A stretch of DNA of 64,000 nucleotides from NCBI RefSeq assembly GCF_014650715.1, contig NZ_BMVM01000005.1, positions 310,001-374,000 on the forward strand, given 5' to 3'. Made by a program: the position numbers and the translations under genes. Origin of the DNA: Streptomyces bluensis (GTDB taxonomy: Bacteria > Actinomycetota > Actinomycetes > Streptomycetales > Streptomycetaceae). Shown here in pieces: positions 1 to 7,041 of this stretch. The number at the start of each line of letters is the position of its first letter. The stretch's first letter is position 1. The notes beneath the pieces were generated by a model that did no database searches, was not told the origin of the DNA, and was given only the letters and a program-made list of their open reading frames with translations.

Positions 1-393
1 GGCCCGGCCGTCGGCGGCCTCGTTGCGCCACAGGTCGAACACACCGCCCGAGCCGCCGGTGCCGCGGCAGCTCTGCAGGACCACGTGGAAGCCCTGCTCG
101 GCGAAGAGCACCCCGTACATCGGGGACCACGGCAGGCGCCTGCCGTAGGGCGAACGCACCAGGAGAGTGGGGAAGTCGCCCTCGGCGCGCGGGAAGTAGT
201 GATCCGTGACCAGCGGGCTGCCGTCGGCGGCCGGAACAGTCAACTCCGGCTCCCAGCCGACCTCGTACCGCCTGGCCGGGAGACCGCGCCAGGTCGCCCG
301 CAACAGCCGTGAGGACAGCGGCGGTTTCCCGGCGGGTGGTGTCCAGGACGGCCTGGACGCGGCGTCAGCGGCGTCGTGCGTGCGTGATGTCAT
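1..393 (-). CDS. CocE/NonD-family (X-Pro dipeptidyl-peptidase S15 type) hydrolase, N-terminal part, cut by window edge
   Basis: Reading leftwards from the ATG at 393, about 131 residues of the protein are present before the window ends. After a disordered Ala/Pro-rich start, the segment TDHYFPRAEGDFPTLLVRSP, then YGRR, and LFAEQGFHVVLQSCRGTGGS are typical of the alpha/beta-hydrolase fold of cocaine esterase / X-prolyl dipeptidyl peptidases (family knowledge). The catalytic Ser, Asp and His lie beyond the window, so activity cannot be checked. The gene is divergent from the TetR gene at 488 and shares a 94-bp intergenic region with a perfect operator-like palindrome, so it is the likely target of that repressor. 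Substrate unknown. Confidence 0.8.
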   Translation of the reverse strand, partial: MTSRTHDAADAASRPSWTPPAGKPPLSSRLLRATWRGLPARRYEVGWEPELTVPAADGSPLVTDHYFPRAEGDFPTLLVRSPYGRRLPWSPMYGVLFAEQGFHVVLQSCRGTGGSGGVFDLWRNEAADGRA

Positions 394-404
394 GGCCCCT
401 CCTC

Positions 405-429
405 TATTTTCGTACACTGTACGAGAATA
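405..429. promoter_or_regulatory. TetR-type operator palindrome in the divergent hydrolase/tetR promoter
   Basis: Seen directly: CGTACA and TGTACG arms around one central base at 411-423, extending outward to 11 of 12 matching positions per arm over 405-429. It lies midway between two divergent starts (393 leftward, 488 rightward), the usual place for an autoregulating TetR repressor to control both genes. Binding by the adjacent TetR protein is inference. Confidence 0.7.
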
Positions 430-487
430 GAGCATGCTTGGATGACGTCGACAAGGGGCGCAGTGGCGAGGAGAGGACACGAGGACC

Positions 488-1204
488 GTGACCCGTGACG
501 GCGGGCCCGGCGCCACGGGCGTCGACCCTCAACAGCTCTGGCTCGGCCCGGCCCAGCCGCGCAGGGGCCGCAGGCCCGCCTTCAGCCGTGAGGCGATCAC
601 GTCGGCCGCCGTCGCCCTGGCGGACGCGGAGGGGCTCGAAGCGGTCACCATGCGACGCGTCGCCGAACGGGTCGGAGCCGGAGTCATGTCGCTCTACAGC
701 TACGCCCCCGACAAGGAGACGCTGCTGGAGCTGATGGTCGACCATGTCAGCGGCGAACTGCCGACGACGCCCGCCCCCACCGGCGACTGGCGCGCCGACC
801 TGCGGGCCATCGCCCAGATCCAGCGTGACCTCATGCTGCGACACCCGTGGCTGCCCGCCGCCCTGTCCACCCGCCGCGTCCCCGGCCCCAACACCCTTGC
901 CTTCCTGGAGCGCGCACTGGCCGCGCTGCGCCCCACCGGCCTCGACGGCACAGCGAGACTGGAGGCGTTCGCCCAGCTCACCGCGTTCGTGGCCGGACAC
1001 GTCGCCCACGAGATCGCGCAGTCCTCTGCCGCACGCTCACCCGACCGCTCGGCGGCCGAAGCCCGCTACCTGGCCGCTGTCGCCGCGGACGGCCACCACC
1101 CGGAACTCGCCGAGGCGCTCTCCGCACCCGGCCGCCCCCTCACCCCGGAAGCCACCTTCAGCCGTTTCCTCAACCGCCTGATCGACGGCCTCGGCACGGA
1201 CTGA
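488..1204 (+). CDS. TetR/AcrR-family transcriptional repressor
   Basis: 238 residues from a GTG with GAGGA upstream. An N-terminal helix-turn-helix (about residues 33-80, with RVAERVGAGVMSLYSYAPDK as turn and recognition helix) is followed by an all-helical ligand domain (about 98-230) resembling the TetR_C class of the tetracycline repressor group. About 30 disordered residues precede the DNA-binding domain. It is divergent from the CocE-type hydrolase across a perfect palindrome, which suggests autoregulation and control of the hydrolase, released by an unknown small molecule. Family assignment is firm; ligand and target are inferred. Confidence 0.9.
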   Translation: MTRDGGPGATGVDPQQLWLGPAQPRRGRRPAFSREAITSAAVALADAEGLEAVTMRRVAERVGAGVMSLYSYAPDKETLLELMVDHVSGELPTTPAPTGDWRADLRAIAQIQRDLMLRHPWLPAALSTRRVPGPNTLAFLERALAALRPTGLDGTARLEAFAQLTAFVAGHVAHEIAQSSAARSPDRSAAEARYLAAVAADGHHPELAEALSAPGRPLTPEATFSRFLNRLIDGLGTD

Positions 1205-1226
1205 TTCCGCTCGAAGCGGAGGTGGG

Positions 1227-2465
1227 TCAGCCCTCGGTGAGGCCGTCCCGGGGGAGCCCGTAGACGCGGCATGCGTTGCCGCGGCCCGTCCATGTGGCGA
1301 TCCGGAGCGCATCGGACAGGCCCAGTTCGTCGGCGTCCACGCGGGACTGGAGCAGGTCGGCCAGCCCTCGCCGGAAGGCCAGGGCGCCGAGGTGGAAGAA
1401 CTCCGCGACGCCGTAGGCGTCCGAGCTGTGCAGCAGCTTGCGGAACGGGGCGATCTCCAGTGCCTCCTCCAGCACCGCCCGCCCGCGGGCCGGGCCGACG
1501 TGGTGCAGGGTGAGCCCGACATCGAGGTACACCTGCTCGAAGACCGCCGCCAGGTACGCGGCCTGCCGCTGGTAGGGCCAGCAGTGCAGCAGCAGCACCG
1601 GGACGGTGCCGGAGGTCAGGTGCAGCCAGTCGGTCAGGTGGGTGGGGTCCACGCGGTGCATCCGGATGTCGCTGTCCCCGAAGCCGACGTGGAGTTGGAG
1701 GGGCAGCCCCAGGTCGACGGCGGTCCACAGCAGGTGGCGCACGAGCACCGGGTCGTCCAGCCGGGGCCGCGGCTCGGGTGCCCTGCCGCCCGTTTCCCCG
1801 CCGTCTCTTCCCACGGCGCCCAGCCACCGCGCGGCCGCCGCCGTGACGTCCGCGTCCGACGGGCGGCTCGGGTCCAGGTCGAACCCCGTGCGGTAGGCGG
1901 CCACCGACTTCACCGCCACCGCGCCCCGCCGCCGGACGGCGTCCCGAACGGCCGCGGGGAACGCGGTGGCGTACTCGCCCGGCTCCACACCCTGAGCCGC
2001 CAGGGCCTCGGCGACGCTCTCCAGCCGTACGATCTCGTACGCGACCGCGTCACCGGCCACCGCCGCGAGTTCCGCCGGTGTCGTGACGCGGTCCGGGGCG
2101 TACCCGGTGTCGACGCAGAACACGTCGGTCCCCGCGGCCGTGACGAACCGCCGGTTCACCTCGCGCCAGCCCAGTTCGGCCCGTCGCGCCAGGTACTCCG
2201 CGGCGGGCGCGTGCCGTGGCAGGTCCAGTACCGGAGCGCAGTGCCGGCGGATCGCCACGCCGACAGGGGTGTCGAAGGGCGAGATTCCACTGCTGTGCCA
2301 CGCGGCGCCCTCGGTGATCAGCGACTCGAACCTCTCCGCGCCCGGATCGGCGGTGACCACGCCATGGCAGTGGTGGTCCACGAGCGGCAGCCCGGCGAGG
2401 GCCTCGTGGACCGGTCCGGTGGCGGGGGAGGCGGGGGAGGCGGGACCGGTCCGGGTGCGACTCAC
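1227..2465 (-). CDS. Amidohydrolase-2 family protein, FluG/NodGS N-domain type
   Basis: About 412 residues if the GTG at 2465, six bases after the upstream stop, is used; an in-frame GTG at 2483 overlapping that stop is the alternative. TIM-barrel amidohydrolase marks are visible: DHHCHG near the N-terminus, AVKSVAAYRTG, LQLHVGFGDSD, LLLHCWPYQRQAAYLA and LLHSSDAYG, i.e. the expected Lys, His and Asp positions. The LLH-xxPY-R-x-A-x-YLA pattern resembles the amidohydrolase half of fungal FluG and plant NodGS (family knowledge). It directly follows the glutamine-synthetase-like gene on the same strand and is almost certainly cotranscribed with it. A role in hydrolysing a product or precursor of a gamma-glutamyl conjugate is inference. 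Confidence 0.8.
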   Translation of the reverse strand: MSRTRTGPASPASPATGPVHEALAGLPLVDHHCHGVVTADPGAERFESLITEGAAWHSSGISPFDTPVGVAIRRHCAPVLDLPRHAPAAEYLARRAELGWREVNRRFVTAAGTDVFCVDTGYAPDRVTTPAELAAVAGDAVAYEIVRLESVAEALAAQGVEPGEYATAFPAAVRDAVRRRGAVAVKSVAAYRTGFDLDPSRPSDADVTAAAARWLGAVGRDGGETGGRAPEPRPRLDDPVLVRHLLWTAVDLGLPLQLHVGFGDSDIRMHRVDPTHLTDWLHLTSGTVPVLLLHCWPYQRQAAYLAAVFEQVYLDVGLTLHHVGPARGRAVLEEALEIAPFRKLLHSSDAYGVAEFFHLGALAFRRGLADLLQSRVDADELGLSDALRIATWTGRGNACRVYGLPRDGLTEG

Positions 2466-2470
2466 GCCGG

Positions 2471-3874
2471 TCAGTACTTCCACCGGTACGCCGCCGCCAC
2501 GAGTTCGTCGTCCAGTCCGGCCGCAGCCGTGGCCTCCCCCTGACGTACGGCGATCACGGCATCGGCCAGGACCGGCTCCAGGGCGGCGCGCAGCACCTCG
2601 TCCCGGCGGAACTCCTCGACGGAAGCATCCAGCGACGTCGGCAGACGGTGCACGCCCCGGGCCGCCGCTTCCTCGGCACCGAGCCGCGCCGGGTCCCCGT
2701 TGATCTCCTCGGGCAGGGACGCGGCCGACTCCAGGCCGTCGAGCCCGGCGGCGATCAGGCAACCGAGGGCGAGGTAGGGATTGGCGGCCAGGTCGACCGG
2801 CTTGACCTCCAGGTTCGCCTCCAGACTCTGGCGGCCCGTCGTGCCGGTGATGACGCGCACCGCGGTCTCACGGGTCTCGCGTCCCCAGGCGGCGAACACG
2901 CCCGCCCACTGCGAGGGCCTGAGCCGCAGATGGCTGGCCGGGGAGGGGGCGGTGACGGCCGTCAGCGCCGGGAGGTGCGCGAGCAGGCCGGCCACGAACG
3001 ACTCGGCCTCGGCCGTCATGCCGTACCGCCGGTCGCCCCCGGCGTGCAGGTTCACCCCGTCGCGCCACGCGGAAAGGTGAACGTGCCCGCCGTTGCCGAC
3101 ACCGGCGGCGAGGACGGCCGGCGAGAACGACGCCCTGAGCCCGTGACGCCGCGACACCGCCCGGATGGTCTGCCGCACCAGCACACTGCGGTCCGCGGCG
3201 GCCACCGGGTCCAGCGCGCCCACGGAGATCTCGAACTGACCGGCCGCGTACTCGGGGTGGATCTGGTACACCTCCACGCCCTGCGCCGCGAACGCCGTCA
3301 GCAACTCCATGGTGTAGTCGCTCAGTTCGACCTGCCGGGTGGCGCTGTAGGCCGGGCCGGTGACGCCGGGGACGAACGTGTCACCGGGCGCCGTGGCCTG
3401 CCCGACGACCCACTCGACCTCGACGGCCGCCTTGAACTCGATGCCGTGACGCAGGGCCGCGTCCGTGACGATCCGGCGCAGGAAGGTGCGGCTGCACGCC
3501 GGGTGCCGCGCCCCCTCCTGAGTGATCCGGTCGACCGGGGCCCACGCCCAGCCGGGCTGGGCGGACAGGGCCACCACCTGGTCGAGATCGGGGTAGAGGC
3601 GCAGGTCGCCGTCAGGGGAGCCGAGTACGTCCGTGGACACGATGGAGTCGTTCGCGAGGAACGTGTCGAACACCGGCGACATCCCGACCCCCCAGGCCGA
3701 CGCCGAGGCGAGCCGCGACACCGGGATCGTCTTCACCCGGCAGATGCCCGCGGTGTCGACGTAGGCGAGAACGACACCGTGCACACCCTTCGTGGACAGG
3801 TCCTTGGCCTGTGCCCTGGCCCGCCCCACGTCTTTCGGGCGACCGCCGGGGACTGGATCGGCCAGGGTCGTCAT
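2471..3874 (-). CDS. Glutamine-synthetase-family ligase (GlnA-like, not housekeeping)
   Basis: 467 residues from ATG 3874, preceded by GAGGAGG. The N-terminal beta-grasp segment (GVHGVVLAYVDTAG) and the catalytic barrel are present, with EVEW in the first glutamate region, QFEISVGALDP, NGGHVHLS for the nucleotide/metal histidines and SHLRLRPSQWAG for the phosphate-binding arginines. It diverges from the housekeeping GlnA consensus, so an alternative amine acceptor (polyamine or ethanolamine type gamma-glutamylation, as known for some actinomycete GlnA-like enzymes) is more likely than ammonia. It is the first gene of a two-gene unit with the amidohydrolase. No adenylylation-site tyrosine was identified. 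The family is certain; the substrate is not. Confidence 0.85.
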   Translation of the reverse strand: MTTLADPVPGGRPKDVGRARAQAKDLSTKGVHGVVLAYVDTAGICRVKTIPVSRLASASAWGVGMSPVFDTFLANDSIVSTDVLGSPDGDLRLYPDLDQVVALSAQPGWAWAPVDRITQEGARHPACSRTFLRRIVTDAALRHGIEFKAAVEVEWVVGQATAPGDTFVPGVTGPAYSATRQVELSDYTMELLTAFAAQGVEVYQIHPEYAAGQFEISVGALDPVAAADRSVLVRQTIRAVSRRHGLRASFSPAVLAAGVGNGGHVHLSAWRDGVNLHAGGDRRYGMTAEAESFVAGLLAHLPALTAVTAPSPASHLRLRPSQWAGVFAAWGRETRETAVRVITGTTGRQSLEANLEVKPVDLAANPYLALGCLIAAGLDGLESAASLPEEINGDPARLGAEEAAARGVHRLPTSLDASVEEFRRDEVLRAALEPVLADAVIAVRQGEATAAAGLDDELVAAAYRWKY

Positions 3875-4121
3875 ACGTCCTCCTCGCGTGCTCGGTGCTC
3901 CGCTCAGGGTTTCACGGCCACCGCCCCGAACTGCGGTACCACGACGGGGGAGCCAAGTCGGCACGCCAGTACGAGCACGACACCCCCGCCCTATTGGCTG
4001 ACGCTTCATCGCCGTGACACCCGCTGATCTTCGATGCGTCAACGCGGTTCGCCGACACTGTTCTGGGCATGTCAATCCTGCTTGAATGCCCCCACCCCCA
4101 CGGCTGAACCAGGAGGACGCA

Positions 4122-4892
4122 GTGAAGACGCGTGCGCGGAGTCTCCGCAGAGCAACCTTCGTTTCCGGCAGCGCTGTCGCGCTGGTGATCACCTTCGCCG
4201 GCAGCGCGCTCGCAGCCCCGCCCCGGGCCCTGCCCGCCAACGCGGACACGACCGAGCAGACATGGCAGCCGGCGTACGACTACGACACGGACGGCTGCTA
4301 CTCCACGCCCGCCATCGGGCCCGACGGAACCGTCAACGGCGGCCTCAACCCGACGGGAGCGCTCAACGGCGAGTGCCGCGACGCCTCGGACCTCGACAAC
4401 ACCAACGGCTACTCCCGCTACAAGTGCAACAACGGCTGGTGCGCCGTCATGTACGGCCTGTACTTCGAGAAGGACCAGGCCGTGGCCGGCAGCAGCATCG
4501 GCGGCCACCGCCACGACTGGGAGCACGTCGTGGTGTGGGTGCAGAACAACCAGGCCCAGTACGTCGCCACCTCGGCCCACGGCAGCTTCAACATCTACAC
4601 CCGCGACCAGATCCGCTGGGACGGCAACCACCCGAAGATCGTGTACCACAAGGACGGCATCAGCACACACGCCTTCCGCCCCGCGAACTCGAACGACGAA
4701 CCGCCGGAGAACCACAAGGGCACCTGGCAGTACCCGCCGTTGGTCGGCTGGAACGGCTACCCCGCCGGTCTGCGCGACAAGTTGAGCGCGTACAACTTCG
4801 GCAGCGCCAACTTCGGCCTGAAGGACGGCAGCTTCAACTCCCACCTCGCGGCGGCCAAGCCGTCCGGCATCGCGTTCGACCCCAACGCCTGA
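4122..4892 (+). CDS. Secreted necrosis-inducing NPP1/NLP-family protein
   Basis: 256 residues from a GTG with AGGAGG seven bases upstream. A signal peptide covers about residues 1-32 (basic start, hydrophobic core, ALAAPPRA cleavage region). The diagnostic NLP heptapeptide GHRHDWE is intact at residues 128-134, and cysteines fall at 59, 85, 102 and 107. In plant pathogens this family binds plant sphingolipids and permeabilises membranes; bacterial members are secreted and often of unknown target. Inverted GGGCAT/ATGCCC arms (4065-4070, 4086-4091) lie just upstream. It is monocistronic, followed by a tRNA gene. Whether it is toxic to plants here cannot be told from sequence. Confidence 0.9.
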   Translation: MKTRARSLRRATFVSGSAVALVITFAGSALAAPPRALPANADTTEQTWQPAYDYDTDGCYSTPAIGPDGTVNGGLNPTGALNGECRDASDLDNTNGYSRYKCNNGWCAVMYGLYFEKDQAVAGSSIGGHRHDWEHVVVWVQNNQAQYVATSAHGSFNIYTRDQIRWDGNHPKIVYHKDGISTHAFRPANSNDEPPENHKGTWQYPPLVGWNGYPAGLRDKLSAYNFGSANFGLKDGSFNSHLAAAKPSGIAFDPNA

Positions 4893-4977
4893 CAGCCGGG
4901 CAGCGGGACACCGCAGCCCCTTGTCCATGTGAGGTAGGCTCGTCCTGCGTGAACGCGGGAAACCCGCGGCAGCGCAT

Positions 4978-5051
<74 letters not shown>

Positions 5052-5068
5052 CTTGCACCATGCACGGC

Positions 5069-5103
5069 AGAGGCTGTTCCTGAGGAGTCAGGAACAGCCT
5101 CTT
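5069..5103 (+). terminator. Intrinsic terminator of tRNA-Pro
   Basis: Perfect 15-bp stem, AGAGGCTGTTCCTGA (5069-5083) and its complement (5088-5102) around a GGAG loop, beginning 18 bases after the tRNA. Only two T residues follow directly, as is usual in streptomycetes. Confidence 0.85.
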
Positions 5104-5330
5104 CGTCGTTCGTGGGGACCGGACGGGAACCCTGACCGGCCATGGCCCGGAGTCCAGCCCGCACGCACTCATGGTCCTCCAGGACGAGGTCGCGCGAACG
5201 ACGCCCCGGTGGCCGGGACTACGCGCATTTCCGTCCGGTGGCGGAAGATTCCCTTTGCCCACGCCGGTAGCTTTTCCGTAAAGCTGCGAAGTCGCTTCAG
5301 GGAAACCGAGAAACTACCGGTGGAGAACGA
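5104..5330. other. Leader region of the acyl-CoA dehydrogenase gene
   Basis: No gene seen. A compact hairpin AGCTTT-tccgt-AAAGCT lies at 5269-5285, 46 bases ahead of the start codon, and could be an operator or a leader hairpin. The sequence around it is less G+C rich than the flanking genes. No convincing -35/-10 pair was identified. Confidence 0.4.
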
Positions 5331-6968
5331 ATGACCGTCGAACAGGTGTTACCCCCGTCTCCCCTGAAAGGAGATCACGATTCTCTGCCCGCCGTCGCGG
5401 ATACGGGCAGCGCCGCACGCGCGGAACGGCTGATGTCGTTCCTGCGTACATACGCCGAGGGGCGCGTCAATTCCGCGCTGATGGACGACCGGCGCAGTGT
5501 GACACCGGCCGCGATTCTCGATCTGGGAAAGGCCGGCCTGTTCGGACTCCAGGTCGCTCAGAAGTACGGAGGCCTGGAACTCTCCCACGCCGACGCCTAC
5601 CGCGTGATAGCGCAGGCGGCGGTCATGGACACCAATCTCGCGCTCATCGCGGGCGTGCACAACGCGATCGGAGTGACGCCGATCCGCGTGTTCGGTGACG
5701 ACAGGACCAAGGCGGTGGTCCTGCCGGAGATCGCCCGGGGCAGGAGCCTTGCGACCCTCGCGGTCAGCGAACCCGGCGCCGGATCGAATGTACAGGGCAT
5801 CACGACGACGGCCACCGCGGTGCCCGGCGGCTACGTGGTGAACGGGCGAAAGTGCTGGATCAGCCTCGGCGCCTGGGCCGGCCATGTGAACCTGCTGGCG
5901 AAGACCACGGACGAGCAAGGGCGGCCCACGGGACTGTCGGCGTTCCTCGTGGAGGGGCACAGCGACGGTTTCGTGCCCGGCCCGGAAGCCGTCACCCTCG
6001 GCATGAAGGCGTTCCCGCAGAACCGCATCGACATCACGAACCTGCGGCTGCCCTCCGAGGCCCTGCTCGGTGCCGAAGGCCAGGGAATGGCCGTGGCCCA
6101 GAGCGCGTTCTACGGCGGACGCGGCATGCTCGGCGGGGCGTGCGTCGGTGTCATGAAGCGCTGTCTGCAACTCACCGGCCGGTTCGCCGCGCGCAGGCAC
6201 GTGGCCACGGGCACGCTGCTCCACAACGGCCGCGTCCAGCAGATCCTCAGTGAGTGTGTGGCGGCGACCCGCGCGGTCGAGATCCTCGTCCACCAGGTCG
6301 CCCATGACCTCGACTCCGGTCGAGAGGTCTCGCCGGAGCTCTATTCGGCCTGCAAGATCCTGGCCACCGAGCTGGCGTTCCGGGTCGCGGACTGGTCCGT
6401 GCAACTCCTCGGCGGGCGCGGTTACCTCGACACGAACGTCATCGGACAGCTGTTCCGGGACATCAGGCTGCTGCGCATCTTCGAGGGCGCCACGGAGACA
6501 CTCACGGTCTACATGGGATCCGTCATCTCCAAGGAGCCACGGAATCTCATCGAGCTCGTTTCAGGCCGATACCGAGCCGTGGGGACCATGGAACTGCTCG
6601 GAAAGACCTACGACCGCCTGGTGGCCGGACTGCCCGCATCGGACCGGGGACTGCGGGCCGCTCTCCGCGACAAGCACATCCTGGCCAGCGTCACGGGCGA
6701 GCTGGCCTGCTGGGGACTGCTGTCCGCCATGACGGAGTACACCGCGCACCGCACCGGTACGGAACTCGACCGGTACACCGCGTTCTGGGCGGGCCGGCAG
6801 CTCAATGACCGGGTCCAGCAGGCCGGGGACACGAAGCGGCAGTTCGAGGTGCTCGACGCCGCCTTCCTCTCCGAGCAGATCGCCACGTACGCGACGGAGA
6901 TCGGCGACGTCCAGCAGAGCCTGGCCGGAGAGGACCGACAGCTCGACGTGCTGCTGAGCCGGCCTTGA
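5331..6968 (+). CDS. Acyl-CoA dehydrogenase with C-terminal extension; TTA codon at position 7
   Basis: 545 residues, against about 380 for a standard acyl-CoA dehydrogenase; the extra length is a C-terminal helical extension of about 145 residues. Family marks: SEPGAGSN (146-153) for flavin/substrate, QLLGGRGY (358-365), and RIFEGATE with E385 at the position of the catalytic base of medium-chain enzymes. It would introduce an alpha-beta double bond into an acyl-CoA using FAD. Codon 7 (5349-5351) is TTA, the only one in the gene, making translation probably dependent on the bldA leucyl-tRNA. The MmpL exporter follows 73 bases downstream, suggesting a lipid or polyketide acyl chain that is modified and exported. 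Confidence 0.88.
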   Translation: MTVEQVLPPSPLKGDHDSLPAVADTGSAARAERLMSFLRTYAEGRVNSALMDDRRSVTPAAILDLGKAGLFGLQVAQKYGGLELSHADAYRVIAQAAVMDTNLALIAGVHNAIGVTPIRVFGDDRTKAVVLPEIARGRSLATLAVSEPGAGSNVQGITTTATAVPGGYVVNGRKCWISLGAWAGHVNLLAKTTDEQGRPTGLSAFLVEGHSDGFVPGPEAVTLGMKAFPQNRIDITNLRLPSEALLGAEGQGMAVAQSAFYGGRGMLGGACVGVMKRCLQLTGRFAARRHVATGTLLHNGRVQQILSECVAATRAVEILVHQVAHDLDSGREVSPELYSACKILATELAFRVADWSVQLLGGRGYLDTNVIGQLFRDIRLLRIFEGATETLTVYMGSVISKEPRNLIELVSGRYRAVGTMELLGKTYDRLVAGLPASDRGLRAALRDKHILASVTGELACWGLLSAMTEYTAHRTGTELDRYTAFWAGRQLNDRVQQAGDTKRQFEVLDAAFLSEQIATYATEIGDVQQSLAGEDRQLDVLLSRP

Positions 6969-6995
6969 CGGACCGCCTTTCCTGTCCCCACCTCG

Positions 6996-7028
6996 GTAGT
7001 CCCCAAGTGAGCCGTAGTCCCCATGTGA
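6996..7028. repeat. 18-bp-period direct repeat between the acyl-CoA dehydrogenase and mmpL genes
   Basis: Two copies of GTAGTCCCCAAGTGA-like sequence (6996-7010 and 7014-7028) differ at one base. It sits just upstream of the mmpL start and overlaps its leader, a possible binding site for a regulator or a translational element. Nothing ties it to a named regulator. Confidence 0.5.
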
Positions 7029-7041
7029 AAGGTGCGGTGTG

